This document shows, in pieces, positions 42,528-51,389 of a stretch of DNA of 64,000 nucleotides. This DNA comes from Streptomyces sp. NBC_00582 (GTDB lineage Bacteria > Actinomycetota > Actinomycetes > Streptomycetales > Streptomycetaceae): contig NZ_CP107772.1 in assembly GCF_036345155.1 (NCBI RefSeq), positions 5,332,001-5,396,000 on the forward strand. Reading direction: 5' to 3'. Under the pieces are notes generated by a model. The model was not told the DNA's origin. It did no database searches and saw only the letters and a list, made by a program, of their open reading frames with translations. The number at the start of each line of letters is the position of its first letter. Positions within the stretch are counted from its first letter, which is position 1. The translations under genes were made by a program, and so were the position numbers.

Positions 42528-43073
42528 GAGGTACGGTCCGCCCGAACGGCCGCCCGTGCGGGGGTCGTCGCCACCCTCGTGACCGCCCACGCCCGGCGGG
42601 AGCGCCCGGCGCATCTGCTCCAACTGCGCGCGGGCCGCCATCTGCTGGGCGAACAGCGTGGTCTGGATGCCGTGGAAGAGTCCCTCCAGCCAACCGACCA
42701 ACTGGGCCTGCGCGATCCGCAGTTCCGCGTCGCTGGGAGTGGAGTCCTCGTTGAACGGCAGGGAGAGCCGTTCCAGTTCCTCGACGAGCTCCGGCGCCAG
42801 ACCGTCCTCCAGCTCCTTCACCGAGCTGGAGTGGATCTCCTTCAGCCGGGCCCGGCTCGCCTCGTCCAGGGGAGCCGCGCGCACCTCCTCCAGCAGCTGC
42901 TTGATCATGCTGCCGATCCGCATGACCTTCGCCGGCTGCTCGACCTGCTCCGTCACCGGGATCTCACGGGAGTCCTCGTCGGCGTCGACGCCATCGAGTG
43001 CCATCCCGTCCTGACCCACGACCAGGATCTTCTGGGCGGTCTCCGGCGACCTTTCGTTCCTCGGCATCTCCAT
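42525..43073 (-). CDS. bpa: Bacterial proteasome activator (Bpa/PafE, DUF2587 family)
   Basis: The 182-residue protein matches Bpa: QPAKVMRIGSMIKQLLEEVR, ARLKEIHSSSVKELEDGLAP, LRIAQAQLVGWLEGLFHGIQ and TTLFAQQMAARAQLEQMRRA. These helices form a dodecameric ring that opens the 20S proteasome without ATP. The C-terminus GGPYL is the HbYX-like tail (GQYL in mycobacteria) that docks into the proteasome alpha ring. The ATG at 43073 (MEMPRNERSPETAQK) is used, and the frame is open 18 bp further. It is convergent with the kinase gene. A copy of the tail-coding sequence follows the stop. Confidence 0.9.
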   Translation of the reverse strand: MEMPRNERSPETAQKILVVGQDGMALDGVDADEDSREIPVTEQVEQPAKVMRIGSMIKQLLEEVRAAPLDEASRARLKEIHSSSVKELEDGLAPELVEELERLSLPFNEDSTPSDAELRIAQAQLVGWLEGLFHGIQTTLFAQQMAARAQLEQMRRALPPGVGGHEGGDDPRTGGRSGGPYL

Positions 43074-43171
43074 GCCGCCATTCTCTCGCACGCCTACACC
43101 TCATCATCGTGGTGCCCCCCATGGAGGAAGATCCACCGTTTCCGCGGGGCACGCGTTCGGTGGAGTCCGGT

Positions 43172-43999
43172 ATGCGGGGATTCACCGGGAGTGTGAGTCT
43201 TGGGTGCGTGACTCGATTGCGGCGGGGGTTGTGCGCGGTGGGGGTACTGGTGCTGCCGTACGGGGCCGTTTCGTCGTACGGAGCCGTATCGACGTACGCG
43301 GCCGTATCGACGTACGGGAGCGTCTCGTCGTATGGGAGCGTATCGACGTACGGGAGCGTATCGACGTACGGCCGGAGCTCGACGGACGACAGAGGTGTGA
43401 CGGACGACAGTGGTCGTACCGACGACAGTGGCCGTACCGACGACGGAGGTCGTACGGACCACGGTGGTCGTACGGACGGCCGGAGCCGGACGCGGGACAG
43501 AGGCTCGGCGCAGGGCAGGCGTCCGGTGGCGGTCGGCTCTCCCTCCCCCTCCGCTTCCTCCTCCCGCGAACCCGACCGGGCCGGGAGCAGGGCCGGCGAG
43601 GGGCGGGCGCGGCCCGGGCGGCCGGACGAGGAGAAGGGCACGGCGGAGGACGAGGACGGCACGGGCCAGGAGACCGGTGACGGCGAGGACGGGACCGACG
43701 GCACCGGTACCGGCGACGGCTCCGGCTCGGGTGACTCCGGTGACTCCGACAGCCCGGGTGACTCCGACGGCTCGGGTGACGCGGCGGACGAGAACGAGGG
43801 GGTGCCGGACGCGGGCGCCGGCGAGGAGTCGGCGCCGGCGGCCGCCGTCGTGCCGGAGGCCTCCGCACCGCAGGCCGCCGCGCCGGGGGCGGCGGCCGAG
43901 GGGCCCGTGCTGCGGATCCTGCCGCTGGGCAGCGGACTGGTCCTCATCGGGCTCGGGCTGGGTCTCGGCCTGGCCGCGCTCCGGCTGCGACGGTCCTGA
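43172..43999 (+). CDS. Secreted, membrane-anchored hexapeptide-repeat protein
   Basis: The protein has about 275 residues. A signal-like start (MRGFTGSVSLGCVTRLRRGL, then CAVGVLVLP) is followed by seven hexapeptides of type YGSVST (residues 30-71) and six of type DDSGRT (72-107). A long Ser/Gly/Asp/Glu-rich disordered region comes next (about 120-235). The C-terminal hydrophobic anchor is ILPLGSGLVLIGLGLGLGLA followed by LRLRRS. The end pattern is common in Streptomyces wall-associated proteins of unknown function. The ATG at 43172 has TGGAG six bases upstream, and a GTG at 43208 is an alternative. It is convergent with the quinone oxidoreductase gene, with 8 bp between stops. Confidence 0.7.
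   Translation: MRGFTGSVSLGCVTRLRRGLCAVGVLVLPYGAVSSYGAVSTYAAVSTYGSVSSYGSVSTYGSVSTYGRSSTDDRGVTDDSGRTDDSGRTDDGGRTDHGGRTDGRSRTRDRGSAQGRRPVAVGSPSPSASSSREPDRAGSRAGEGRARPGRPDEEKGTAEDEDGTGQETGDGEDGTDGTGTGDGSGSGDSGDSDSPGDSDGSGDAADENEGVPDAGAGEESAPAAAVVPEASAPQAAAPGAAAEGPVLRILPLGSGLVLIGLGLGLGLAALRLRRS
43259..43492 (+). repeat. 18-bp coding minisatellite (13 units)
   Basis: Seven units resembling TACGGGAGCGTATCGACG (43259-43384) encode Y-G-x-V-S-S/T. They change into six units of the same length (43385-43492) encoding D-D/H-x-G-R-T. Units keep the 18-bp period throughout, so both blocks probably came from one ancestral repeat. Confidence 0.88.
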
Positions 44000-44007
44000 G
44001 CGGCGCG

Positions 44008-44988
44008 CTACGGCACGACCAGCAGCACCTTGCCCACGTGGCCGCTCTCCTCGACGACCCGGTGTGCCGCGGCGGCCTCGCTCATCGGGAGCTCGCGGTC
44101 GACGACGGGGCGGACACGACCCTCCGCGAGCAGGGGCCAGACATGTTCGCGTACGGCCGCGACGATGGCCGCCTTCTCGGCGAGCGGGCGGGCCCGCAGA
44201 GAGGTCGCGCTGATCGCGGCCCGCTTGGTGAGGAGCGCCGCGATGTTCAGCTCGGCCTTGATGCCGCCCTGCATACCGATGATCGCGAGCCGGCCGTTGA
44301 CGGCGAGGCTCTGGACGTTGCGGTCCAGGTACTTCGCGCCCATGTTGTCGAGGATCACGTCGGCGCCCGCGCCGCCGGTGGCCGCCTTCAGCTCGGCGAC
44401 GAAGTCCTGCTCGCGGTAGTCGATCAGGATGTCCGCGCCCAGCTCGGCGCAGCGCTCCAGCTTCTCCTTGGTGCCCGCCGTGACCGCGACCCTCGCGCCG
44501 ACGGCCTTGGCGAGCTGGATCGCCATGGTGCCGATGCCGCTGGAGCCGCCGTGCACGAGCAGCGTCTCGCCGGGGCGCAGCTGGGCGACCATGAACACGT
44601 TCGACCAGACCGTGCAGGTCACCTCGGGCAGCGCGGCGGCCTGCCGGAGATCCACGCCCTCGGGCACGGGCAGGAGCTGCCCGGCCGGAACGGCGACCTT
44701 CTCGGCGTATCCGCCGCCGGAGAGCAGTGCGCACACCTCGTCACCGACGGCCCAGCCGTCGACGCCGGGGCCGAGCGCGGCGATCCGGCCGGAGCACTCC
44801 AGGCCGGGATGGGGGGAGGCGCCGGGCGGCGGGTCGTAGAAGCCCTGCCGCTGCAGGATGTCGGCGCGGTTGACCGCGCCGGCCACCACCTCGACCAGGA
44901 CCTCGCCCTCGGCGGGTACGGGATCGGGGACCTCGTCCCACACCAGCGCCTCGGGACCACCAGGTTCGGGAATCGTGATCGCATGCAT
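44008..44988 (-). CDS. NAD(P)H quinone oxidoreductase (MDR/zeta-crystallin family)
   Basis: The 326-residue medium-chain reductase lacks zinc ligands. It contains the quinone-oxidoreductase motif VNRADILQRQGFYDPPPGAS (about 40-59), the NADPH-binding LLVHGGSSGIGTMAIQLAKA (near 145) and LDNMGAKYLDRNVQSLAVNG. The PIG3/QorB-like pattern predicts NADPH-dependent quinone reduction in the cytoplasm. The ATG at 44988 begins MHAITIPEPGGPEALVWDEV. It is divergent from the ABC transporter operon, which may share its promoter region. Confidence 0.92.
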   Translation of the reverse strand: MHAITIPEPGGPEALVWDEVPDPVPAEGEVLVEVVAGAVNRADILQRQGFYDPPPGASPHPGLECSGRIAALGPGVDGWAVGDEVCALLSGGGYAEKVAVPAGQLLPVPEGVDLRQAAALPEVTCTVWSNVFMVAQLRPGETLLVHGGSSGIGTMAIQLAKAVGARVAVTAGTKEKLERCAELGADILIDYREQDFVAELKAATGGAGADVILDNMGAKYLDRNVQSLAVNGRLAIIGMQGGIKAELNIAALLTKRAAISATSLRARPLAEKAAIVAAVREHVWPLLAEGRVRPVVDRELPMSEAAAAHRVVEESGHVGKVLLVVP

Positions 44989-45125
44989 GAGGGGGACGCT
45001 ACCCCTCGCCCCCGAAGGCACCCAGGCCACGGCGTCCCCCGGGAAAACGGCGTGCGATCACCGATGAGTTCGGCGGACAGTAAAGGTCTCCCCATGCGTA
45101 GCCCATGTACGCGGAAGGACACCCC

Positions 45126-46127
45126 ATGAGTCGGCACACCGCAGACCTGGCCATCGAGACCGCGGGCCTGGTGAAGACGTTCGGCACGACCAGGGCCGTG
45201 GACGGCGTCGACCTCGCCGTGCCGGCCGGCACGGTCTACGGCGTCCTCGGGCCCAACGGCGCCGGGAAGACGACCACGGTGAAGATGCTCGCCACCCTGC
45301 TGCGTCCCGACGGCGGCGAGGCCCATGTCTTCGGCCACGACGTGGTCCGCGAGGCCGACGAGGTGCGTGGCCTGGTGAGTCTCACCGGGCAGTACGCGTC
45401 CGTGGACGAGGACCTCACCGGCACCGAGAACCTCGTGCTGCTGGGCCGGCTCCTCGGGCACGGCAAGAAGGCGGCCCGGGAACGGTCCGCGCGGCTCCTG
45501 GCCGCGTTCGGGCTGGTGGACGCGGCCGGAAAGCAGGTCAAGCACTACTCGGGCGGCATGCGGCGCCGTATCGACATCGCCGCCTCCATCCTCAGCACCC
45601 CTGACCTGCTGTTCCTGGACGAGCCGACCACCGGTCTGGACCCGCGCAGCCGCAACCAGGTCTGGGACATCGTGCGGGCGGTGGTCGCGCAGGGCACGAC
45701 CGTGCTGCTCACCACGCAGTACCTCGACGAGGCCGATCAGCTCGCCTCCCGGATCGCCGTCATCGACCACGGCCGGGTGATCGCCGAGGGCACGAAGGGC
45801 GACCTGAAGGCGTCCGTGGGCGCGGGCTCCGTGCATCTGCGGCTGCGGGACCCCGCACAGCGGCCGGAGGCCGAGCGGATGCTGCGGCTGGCCCTGGACG
45901 CCGAGGTCCAGCAGGACCCCGATCCGGTGGCGCTGACCGCCCGGCTCGCCGCGGCGACCGGCGACACGGCCGCCGAGCAGGCCTCCCGCGCCCTCGGCGA
46001 ACTCGCCCGGGCCGGGATCACCGTCGACGACTTCTCCCTCGGCCAGCCCAGCCTCGACGAGGTGTTCCTGGCCCTCACCGGACACGACACGACCGTGAAC
46101 TCCACCAAGGACGAGGTGGCGGCATGA
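45126..46127 (+). CDS. Daunorubicin-resistance-type ABC transporter ATP-binding protein (DrrA-like)
   Basis: The 333-residue ATPase has Walker [11 protein letters not shown] (near 42), Q-loop [15 protein letters not shown], signature [14 protein letters not shown], Walker [21 protein letters not shown] and an H-loop-region [17 protein letters not shown]-terminal extension (about 235-333) ends [17 protein letters not shown], as in DrrA. It powers export of a drug or lipid-like compound with the permease that overlaps it (ATGA at 46124). The ATG at 45126 follows GGAAGGACACC. Confidence 0.95.
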   Translation: MSRHTADLAIETAGLVKTFGTTRAVDGVDLAVPAGTVYGVLGPNGAGKTTTVKMLATLLRPDGGEAHVFGHDVVREADEVRGLVSLTGQYASVDEDLTGTENLVLLGRLLGHGKKAARERSARLLAAFGLVDAAGKQVKHYSGGMRRRIDIAASILSTPDLLFLDEPTTGLDPRSRNQVWDIVRAVVAQGTTVLLTTQYLDEADQLASRIAVIDHGRVIAEGTKGDLKASVGAGSVHLRLRDPAQRPEAERMLRLALDAEVQQDPDPVALTARLAAATGDTAAEQASRALGELARAGITVDDFSLGQPSLDEVFLALTGHDTTVNSTKDEVAA

Positions 46128-46972
46128 GCACCGCGACGACCACGGACACCCAGGAACTCACCCCGGTGAGCGCCGAGTCGCTGACCGCGCTGCTCGTGGC
46201 CGGTGAACGGCCGGCGCGCCCGAGTGCCTGGTCGACGTCGCTGACCTTCGGCTGGCGGGCGATCCTCAAGATCAAGCACGTGCCGGAGCAGCTCTTCGAC
46301 GTCACCGCGTTCCCGATCATGATGGTGCTGATGTACACGTACCTGTTCGGGGGCGCCCTGGCCGGCTCCCCGCAGGAGTACATCCAGTTCCTGCTGCCGG
46401 GCATCCTGGTGATGTCGGTCGTGATGATCACGATGTACACGGGTGTCTCGGTGAACACCGACATCGAGAAGGGCGTCTTCGACCGGTTCCGCTCGCTGCC
46501 GATCTGGCGGCCGGCGACGATGGTCGGCTATCTCCTCGGCGACGCCCTGCGCTACACGATCGCCTCCGTCGTGATGCTGACCGTCGGGCTCGTCCTCGGC
46601 TACCGCCCGGACGGCGGTGTCGGCGGCGTGCTCGCGGGCATCGCCCTGCTGGTCGTCTTCTCGTTCGCCTTCTCGTGGATCTGGACCATGTTCGGGCTGC
46701 TGCTGCGCACCGAGAAGTCGGTGATGGGCGTCAGCATGATGGTGATCTTCCCGCTCACCTTCCTGTCGAACGTGTTCGTCGACCCGCACACCATGCCGGG
46801 CTGGCTGCAGGCCTTCGTCAACAACAGCCCGGTGACCCATCTGGCGACGGCGGTACGGGGCCTGATGGCCGGGGACTGGCCGGGTGCCGAGATCGCCTGG
46901 TCGCTGGGGTGGGCCGCGCTGTTCGTGCTGGTCTTCGGGCCGATCACGATGCGGCTCTACAACCGCAAGTAG
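46124..46972 (+). CDS. ABC-2 type transporter permease (DrrB-like)
   Basis: The 282-residue protein has a soluble N-terminus and six transmembrane helices: [90 protein letters not shown] and [14 protein letters not shown]. The [19 protein letters not shown] entry and the [21 protein letters not shown] loop are DrrB/ABC-2 marks. It works with the overlapping ATPase as an efflux pump, and the substrate is unknown. It ends 4 bp from the convergent RCK gene. Confidence 0.95.
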   Translation: MSTATTTDTQELTPVSAESLTALLVAGERPARPSAWSTSLTFGWRAILKIKHVPEQLFDVTAFPIMMVLMYTYLFGGALAGSPQEYIQFLLPGILVMSVVMITMYTGVSVNTDIEKGVFDRFRSLPIWRPATMVGYLLGDALRYTIASVVMLTVGLVLGYRPDGGVGGVLAGIALLVVFSFAFSWIWTMFGLLLRTEKSVMGVSMMVIFPLTFLSNVFVDPHTMPGWLQAFVNNSPVTHLATAVRGLMAGDWPGAEIAWSLGWAALFVLVFGPITMRLYNRK

Positions 46973-46976
46973 CGGC

Positions 46977-47609
46977 TCAGTCCACCCGGACGATCGTGAT
47001 CAGCCGGTCCGTCAGCTCCAGCGGGCCGATGGCGGGATCGTCGTAGGCGAGGACCCGGTGGCCGCGGACGACGCTGACCACCAGGTCGTCCGTCTCACGC
47101 GGACCGCGGCCCGCCTCCGCCTTGGTGACGGTCCGCTCGACGAGGTCCAGCCCGCTGCCCTGCTGTATCAGGTCCTCCATCACCAGCCCGGCGGACGGGC
47201 TGAGCACGGACAGGCCCAGCAGCCGTCCGGCCGCTCCGGCGCTGGTGATGACCTCGTCGGCGCCGGACTGTTTCAGCAGCGGCGCGTTCTCCTCCTCGCG
47301 CGCGGCGGCCACGATCTTCGCGTCCGGGTTGAGCTGGCGGGCCGTCAGGGCCACCAGGACGGCCGTGTCGTCGCGCTGGGTCGCGATGATGATCCGCCCG
47401 GCCCGCTGCACCTCCGCCCGCCGCAGCACATCGCTGCGGGTGGCGTCCCCCACCACGCCCTCGTAGCCCTCGGCGGTCGCCGTGTCGATCGCCTTGCCGC
47501 TGGGGTCGATCACCACCACCTGGTCCTTGCGCAGCCCCGAGGCGCAGGCCGTCCGGATCGCGGACCTCCCCTTCGTGCCGAAACCGACGACGACAATGTG
47601 GTCGCGCAA
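46977..47609 (-). CDS. Free-standing RCK (TrkA-N/TrkA-C) potassium-channel regulatory protein
   Basis: The 210-residue protein is only the NAD-binding RCK module (RDHIVVVGFGTKGRSAIRTA, VVVIDPSGKAIDTATAEGYE, VVGDATRSDVLRRAEVQRAG) and a TrkA-C-like end. It aligns through its whole length with the C-terminal part of the divergent channel at 47746-48864 but lacks the pore. A TTG start at 47609 is supported by GGAGG five bases upstream, and there is no room for a pore domain before it. It may form mixed gating rings with the neighbouring channel or regulate another transporter. Confidence 0.87.
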   Translation of the reverse strand: MRDHIVVVGFGTKGRSAIRTACASGLRKDQVVVIDPSGKAIDTATAEGYEGVVGDATRSDVLRRAEVQRAGRIIIATQRDDTAVLVALTARQLNPDAKIVAAAREEENAPLLKQSGADEVITSAGAAGRLLGLSVLSPSAGLVMEDLIQQGSGLDLVERTVTKAEAGRGPRETDDLVVSVVRGHRVLAYDDPAIGPLELTDRLITIVRVD

Positions 47610-47745
47610 GGGGACCTCCGGAGCGGGAACGTACGGGGCGGAAGGGACGGACGCGGGTCCATGGACCGTGTTGCTTCATGACGGGCAGGAACCCGCCGGG
47701 AACCATGGTGCCCATCGATCGGATCACGGCCACAGGGGGCACGCG

Positions 47746-48864
47746 ATGAAGGACCAGGAACGACAGCCCACCGGGCCGGTGCGGCTCTCCCTCGTCAGGT
47801 CCCTCTGGTACCGCTCCCGCCGGGAGGCCCGCGACGACGCCGAGGCCGGGCGGTCCATCACCATGCCGGTGAACGTGGGCGCGCCCCCGCTCCAGCAGGT
47901 GCTGCGTCGCCTCGCCATGGCCCTGCTGGTGCTGGCCCTGACCACTTTGATCGTCTACGCCGACCACGAGGGCTACAACGACAACTCCGACGGCTCCGTG
48001 GACTTCCTCGACTCCGCCTACTACGCCACGGTCACCCTCTCCACCACCGGCTACGGCGACATCACCCCCGTCAGCGACACCGCCCGGCTGGTCAACATCC
48101 TCGTCATCACCCCGCTGCGCGTGCTGTTCCTGATCATCCTGGTCGGCACCACCCTGGAGGTCCTCACCGAGCGCACCCGGCAGCAGGTCCGCATCCACCG
48201 CTGGCGCATGCGCACCCGTGATCACGTCGTGGTCGTCGGATACGGCACGAAGGGCCGGCACGCGGTGGAGACGCTGGTCGGGCAGGGCATCGCCAAGGAA
48301 CGGATCGTGGTCGTGGACAGCCAGCGCAAGGCCTCCGAAGCGGCCGGCGACGACGGGCTGGTGGCGATCACCGGGGACGCCACCCGCAGCGAGGTACTGC
48401 GGCGCGCCGAGGTCCCGCACGCCTCCCGGGTGATCGTCGCCCCGCAACGCGACGACACGGCCGCCCTGGTCACCCTGACGGCCCGGCAGCTCAACCGGCG
48501 CGCCACGATCGTGGTGGCCGCCCGGGAGGACGAGAACGTGCCCCTGCTTCGGCAGTCCGGTGCGAACACCGTGGTCACCAGCTCGTCCTCGGCCGGTCGG
48601 CTGCTCGGTGTCTCGATGGTCAGCCCGACCGTGGCGAAGACCCTGGAGGACCTGATGACCCTCGGCAGCGGGCTGACCCTCGTGGAACGCCCCGTCGCCG
48701 CGGGGGAGGAAGGACAGTCGCCCCGCAGCTCCGCGGACCTGGTCGTGGCCGTCGTCCGGGGCCGACAGCTTCTCGACTACGCCGACCCCCGGCTCACCCT
48801 GCTCCAGCAGGGGGACCGGGTGATCACGGTCCGCCGAGCCGTTCCGGCGGCCGAACAGGTGTGA
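47746..48864 (+). CDS. Two-TM potassium channel with C-terminal RCK domain
   Basis: The 372-residue protein has transmembrane helix 1 at about 52-72, a pore helix and selectivity filter TLSTTGYGDITP (filter 100-105), and helix 2 at about 113-137. The RCK domain runs from about 157 (RDHVVVVGYGTKGRHAVETL) to the end, including GDATRSEVLRRAEVPHASRV and the C-lobe. It is a Kch/MthK-like homotetrameric K+ channel. The ATG at 47746 has a GGGGGC site. It is divergent from a free RCK paralogue, so the pair probably arose by inverted duplication. Three parS sites follow its stop within 95 bp. Confidence 0.93.
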   Translation: MKDQERQPTGPVRLSLVRSLWYRSRREARDDAEAGRSITMPVNVGAPPLQQVLRRLAMALLVLALTTLIVYADHEGYNDNSDGSVDFLDSAYYATVTLSTTGYGDITPVSDTARLVNILVITPLRVLFLIILVGTTLEVLTERTRQQVRIHRWRMRTRDHVVVVGYGTKGRHAVETLVGQGIAKERIVVVDSQRKASEAAGDDGLVAITGDATRSEVLRRAEVPHASRVIVAPQRDDTAALVTLTARQLNRRATIVVAAREDENVPLLRQSGANTVVTSSSSAGRLLGVSMVSPTVAKTLEDLMTLGSGLTLVERPVAAGEEGQSPRSSADLVVAVVRGRQLLDYADPRLTLLQQGDRVITVRRAVPAAEQV

Positions 48865-48883
48865 CGAGGTCCGCCATGCGGGT

Positions 48884-48959
48884 GTTTCACGTGAAACAGG
48901 CGGTTTGTTTCACGTGAAACACGTGCAGGCGCGCCCCGACCGTATGTTTCACGTGAAAC
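48884..48959. promoter_or_regulatory. Cluster of three parS sites
   Basis: Perfect GTTTCACGTGAAAC palindromes occur at 48884-48897, 48907-48920 and 48946-48959. They fill the convergent gap between the potassium channel and moeA, and the third contains the moeA stop codon. They match the Streptomyces ParB-binding consensus, so ParB nucleation here is likely. Clustered sites of this kind lie near oriC in Streptomyces. Confidence 0.95.
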
Positions 48960-50388
48960 AGCCAGTGACCCCGGCCGTCGCCCACGGCAGGTCGAGGAGT
49001 TCCGTCGGTTGACCCGCCCGGGCACCACCCGGCGGTACGACGGCCAGCGCATCGGCCGCCGCGACGCCCCGGAGCATCGCCGGACCGTTGTAGTGCAGCG
49101 GCAGGACATGGTCGCCGCGCAGCACCACCGGGACGAGCCGGGTGTCGTACGGATGCCCGTGCACCTCGTCCCGCAGAGGCAGCGCGTACCGCTCCTGGGC
49201 GGGTCGGGCGGACAGGGTTGCGAGCAGGGGCTCGGCGAGCGTGAGGAGGCCGGAGACGGCCGCGAGGGGGTTGCCGGGCAGCCCGACGAGGTGCTGGTCC
49301 TCCTTGGTGCGGGCCAGCAGCATGGGGTGGCCGGGGCGCACCTGGACACCGTCGACGAGGAGTTCGGCGTCGACGCGGCGCAGGACGGGGTGGACATGGT
49401 CGACGGGTCCCGAGGCGGTGCCGCCGGTGGTGACGATCAGGTCCGCGGAGGACCGGCTGACGGCCCGGTGCAGGGCCTTCTCGTCGTCGCCGATCCGCCG
49501 CACCGCGACGACCTCGGCGCCGAGGGCCCGCAGCCACGGCGGCAGCATCGGACCGAGCGCGTCCCGGATCAGACCGTCGTGCGGACGGCCCTCGGTGAGC
49601 AGTTCGTCGCCCAGGACGAACACCTCGGCGCGGGGCCGCGGTACGGCGGCCAGGGTGTCGTAGCCGGCGGCCGCGGCGAGGCCGAGGACGGCCGGGGTCA
49701 CCACCGCGCCGGCGGGCAGCAACTGATCGCCGCTGCGGCACTCCTGGCCGCGGGGGCGGATGTCCTGGCCGTGGCTCATGTCCCGGGTCGGGTGCAGCCG
49801 GCCCTGGGCGTCGGTGCGGCCGTGTTCGCTGCGCAGGACCGCCGTGGTGTCCGGGGGGATCCGGGCGCCGGTGGCGATCCCGACGGCCTCGCCGTCGGCG
49901 AGGCGCTCGGGGGTGGTGCTGCCGGCCAGCACACCCTCGTCCCGGACCCGCCAGGGGCCCGGGCCCGCGACCGCCCAGCCGTCCATGGCGGAGGTGTCGA
50001 AGGAGGGCAGGTCGGTGAGGGCGGTCAGCGGCGCGGCGAGGACGAGACCGAGGGCGTCGCCGAGGGTCACGGAGACGGGGGCGCGGCGGGCAGCCTGGGA
50101 CCGGGCGGCCCGGGCGGCGATGGTCCGGGCCTCGGGCCAGGGGGTGGCGTGGTGCCGGGGGGCGTGGCGGTCACCCGGAGAGGGCGTGGAGACTGCGCGG
50201 TGGGTGCCGCCGGTGGGACCGGCTCCGCCGTCTCCGGGGCGTGGGGCGGCCGGCCCGGGCTCGGAGTCGCCGGCCGGGCGGGCGGGGCCCTTGCCGTCGT
50301 TCACGAGGGCGAGCACCTCCTCGACGTCGAAGCCCTCGGCATCGGGGGCCTTCTCGTCCCGGCCCGTACGGATGCCGCGGCGGGTCAT
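48949..50388 (-). CDS. moeA: Molybdopterin molybdotransferase
   Basis: The 479-residue MoeA inserts molybdate into adenylylated molybdopterin. The visible core includes LPSFDTSAMDGWAV (near 120), GEAVGIATGARIPPDTTAVL, EVFVLGDELL, VTTGGTASGPVDHVHPVL and VGLPGNPLAAVSGLLTL. An unusual N-terminal extension of about 85 Pro/Gly-rich residues (MTRRGIRTGRDEKAPDAEGF onward) precedes it. The ATG at 50388 overlaps the upstream MobA-type gene by 4 bp. Its stop codon lies inside a parS palindrome. Confidence 0.93.
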   Translation of the reverse strand: MTRRGIRTGRDEKAPDAEGFDVEEVLALVNDGKGPARPAGDSEPGPAAPRPGDGGAGPTGGTHRAVSTPSPGDRHAPRHHATPWPEARTIAARAARSQAARRAPVSVTLGDALGLVLAAPLTALTDLPSFDTSAMDGWAVAGPGPWRVRDEGVLAGSTTPERLADGEAVGIATGARIPPDTTAVLRSEHGRTDAQGRLHPTRDMSHGQDIRPRGQECRSGDQLLPAGAVVTPAVLGLAAAAGYDTLAAVPRPRAEVFVLGDELLTEGRPHDGLIRDALGPMLPPWLRALGAEVVAVRRIGDDEKALHRAVSRSSADLIVTTGGTASGPVDHVHPVLRRVDAELLVDGVQVRPGHPMLLARTKEDQHLVGLPGNPLAAVSGLLTLAEPLLATLSARPAQERYALPLRDEVHGHPYDTRLVPVVLRGDHVLPLHYNGPAMLRGVAAADALAVVPPGGARAGQPTELLDLPWATAGVTGCFT

Positions 50389-51338
50389 CCCGCGTCCGGT
50401 GCCGGGTCGCCGGGCTGTGCGGCGGTGGAGCCGTCGGAGGCCGTCGAGCCCGGCTCCTCCGCCTCCTTGGCCCAGCGCAGAGCCAGGGCCGCGGCCCTGT
50501 GGGCGGCCTCGGCGACGGCCTCCGGGCCTCCCTCGGCCCGGGCCGCCGCATAGCCGACCAGGAAGGTCGTCAGCGGCGCGGCGGGCCGCGCCACACCGTG
50601 GGCGGCGTCCCGGGCGAGATCGAGGAGCACGCCGGTGTCGACGTCGAGGTCGATGCCCAGCTCGTCCTTGACTGCGGAAATCCATTCGTCCAACACGTGG
50701 TCATGCTCCCTGATGCGTGCCCTGGCGGTGGCGATGTCGTCCCAGGTGTCGCAGTCGAAGGACGCGACGGGGTCGGGGACGCGAGTGAGGTGGAGGCCGG
50801 CGGTCAGCCGGCGCAGAGGCAGCCCCGTGAGGCCGCCGGGGGCCGCGCCGAGCGGCGCCAGCTCGCGGCGCAGGGCGGCCGTGCGGTAGGCGGCGACGAG
50901 CGGCTGGTCGCGCCCGTCGGCGTCGGTGAGCAGCGCTCCGTCGGCGGTGCCCGCGCGCAGGGCGGTCAGCAGCCGCCGTACGGTGCCGGCGGCGAGGAAG
51001 GGCAGGTCGGCGGAGAGGACGAGGACGTCGTCGGCCGTGGTGCGGCGCAGCCCGGCGTCGAGCGCGGCCACGGGACCCGCGCCCGGCGGCTCCTCGCGCG
51101 CCCAGCGCACGGGCCGGACGGTGGGCCGGGGATCGGCGACCACGACGGTGGCGGACGCGTCGGCGCAGGCGGCGAGCACCCGGTCGAGCAGCGCCCGTCC
51201 GCCCACCCGCACACCGGGCTTGTCGGCGCCGCCGAGCCGCCGGGCGCCGCCGCCGGCGAGCACGACGGCGTCGTACGCGACGGCGGTCCGCCCCGGCGGA
51301 CGGCCGGCGGGGGTGCCGGAGTGCTCGAACGAGGTCAC
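50385..51338 (-). CDS. MobA-like nucleotidyltransferase fused to DUF6457 domain
   Basis: The 317-residue protein begins with a MobA-type NTP transferase (about 20-205: AVVLAGGGARRLGGADKP nucleotide-binding loop, VLVLSADLPFLAAGTVRRLL, FDCDTWDDIATARARI). It ends with a helical DUF6457 domain (about 210-290: VLDEWISAVKDELGIDLDVD, LLDLARDAAHGVARPAAPLT, TFLVGYAAARA). It would attach GMP or CMP to molybdenum cofactor. DUF6457 is otherwise an independent small protein in actinobacteria. It overlaps moeA (ATGA), so the two form a cofactor-maturation operon. Confidence 0.92.
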   Translation of the reverse strand: MTSFEHSGTPAGRPPGRTAVAYDAVVLAGGGARRLGGADKPGVRVGGRALLDRVLAACADASATVVVADPRPTVRPVRWAREEPPGAGPVAALDAGLRRTTADDVLVLSADLPFLAAGTVRRLLTALRAGTADGALLTDADGRDQPLVAAYRTAALRRELAPLGAAPGGLTGLPLRRLTAGLHLTRVPDPVASFDCDTWDDIATARARIREHDHVLDEWISAVKDELGIDLDVDTGVLLDLARDAAHGVARPAAPLTTFLVGYAAARAEGGPEAVAEAAHRAAALALRWAKEAEEPGSTASDGSTAAQPGDPAPDAG

Positions 51339-51389
51339 CCCCTGAGTATGCGGGCCTCCTCGATCACAGGGAACGCGGGGACCGCGTGA

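Noticed and set aside
42998..43171. Longer start for the hexapeptide-repeat protein
   Set aside because: The extra 58 codons are antisense to the proteasome activator start and hold no ribosome site. The ATG at 43172 has one.
46977..47609. Truncated channel pseudogene
   Set aside because: A perfect ribosome site directly before the TTG start and an intact full-length RCK module argue for a functional short protein.
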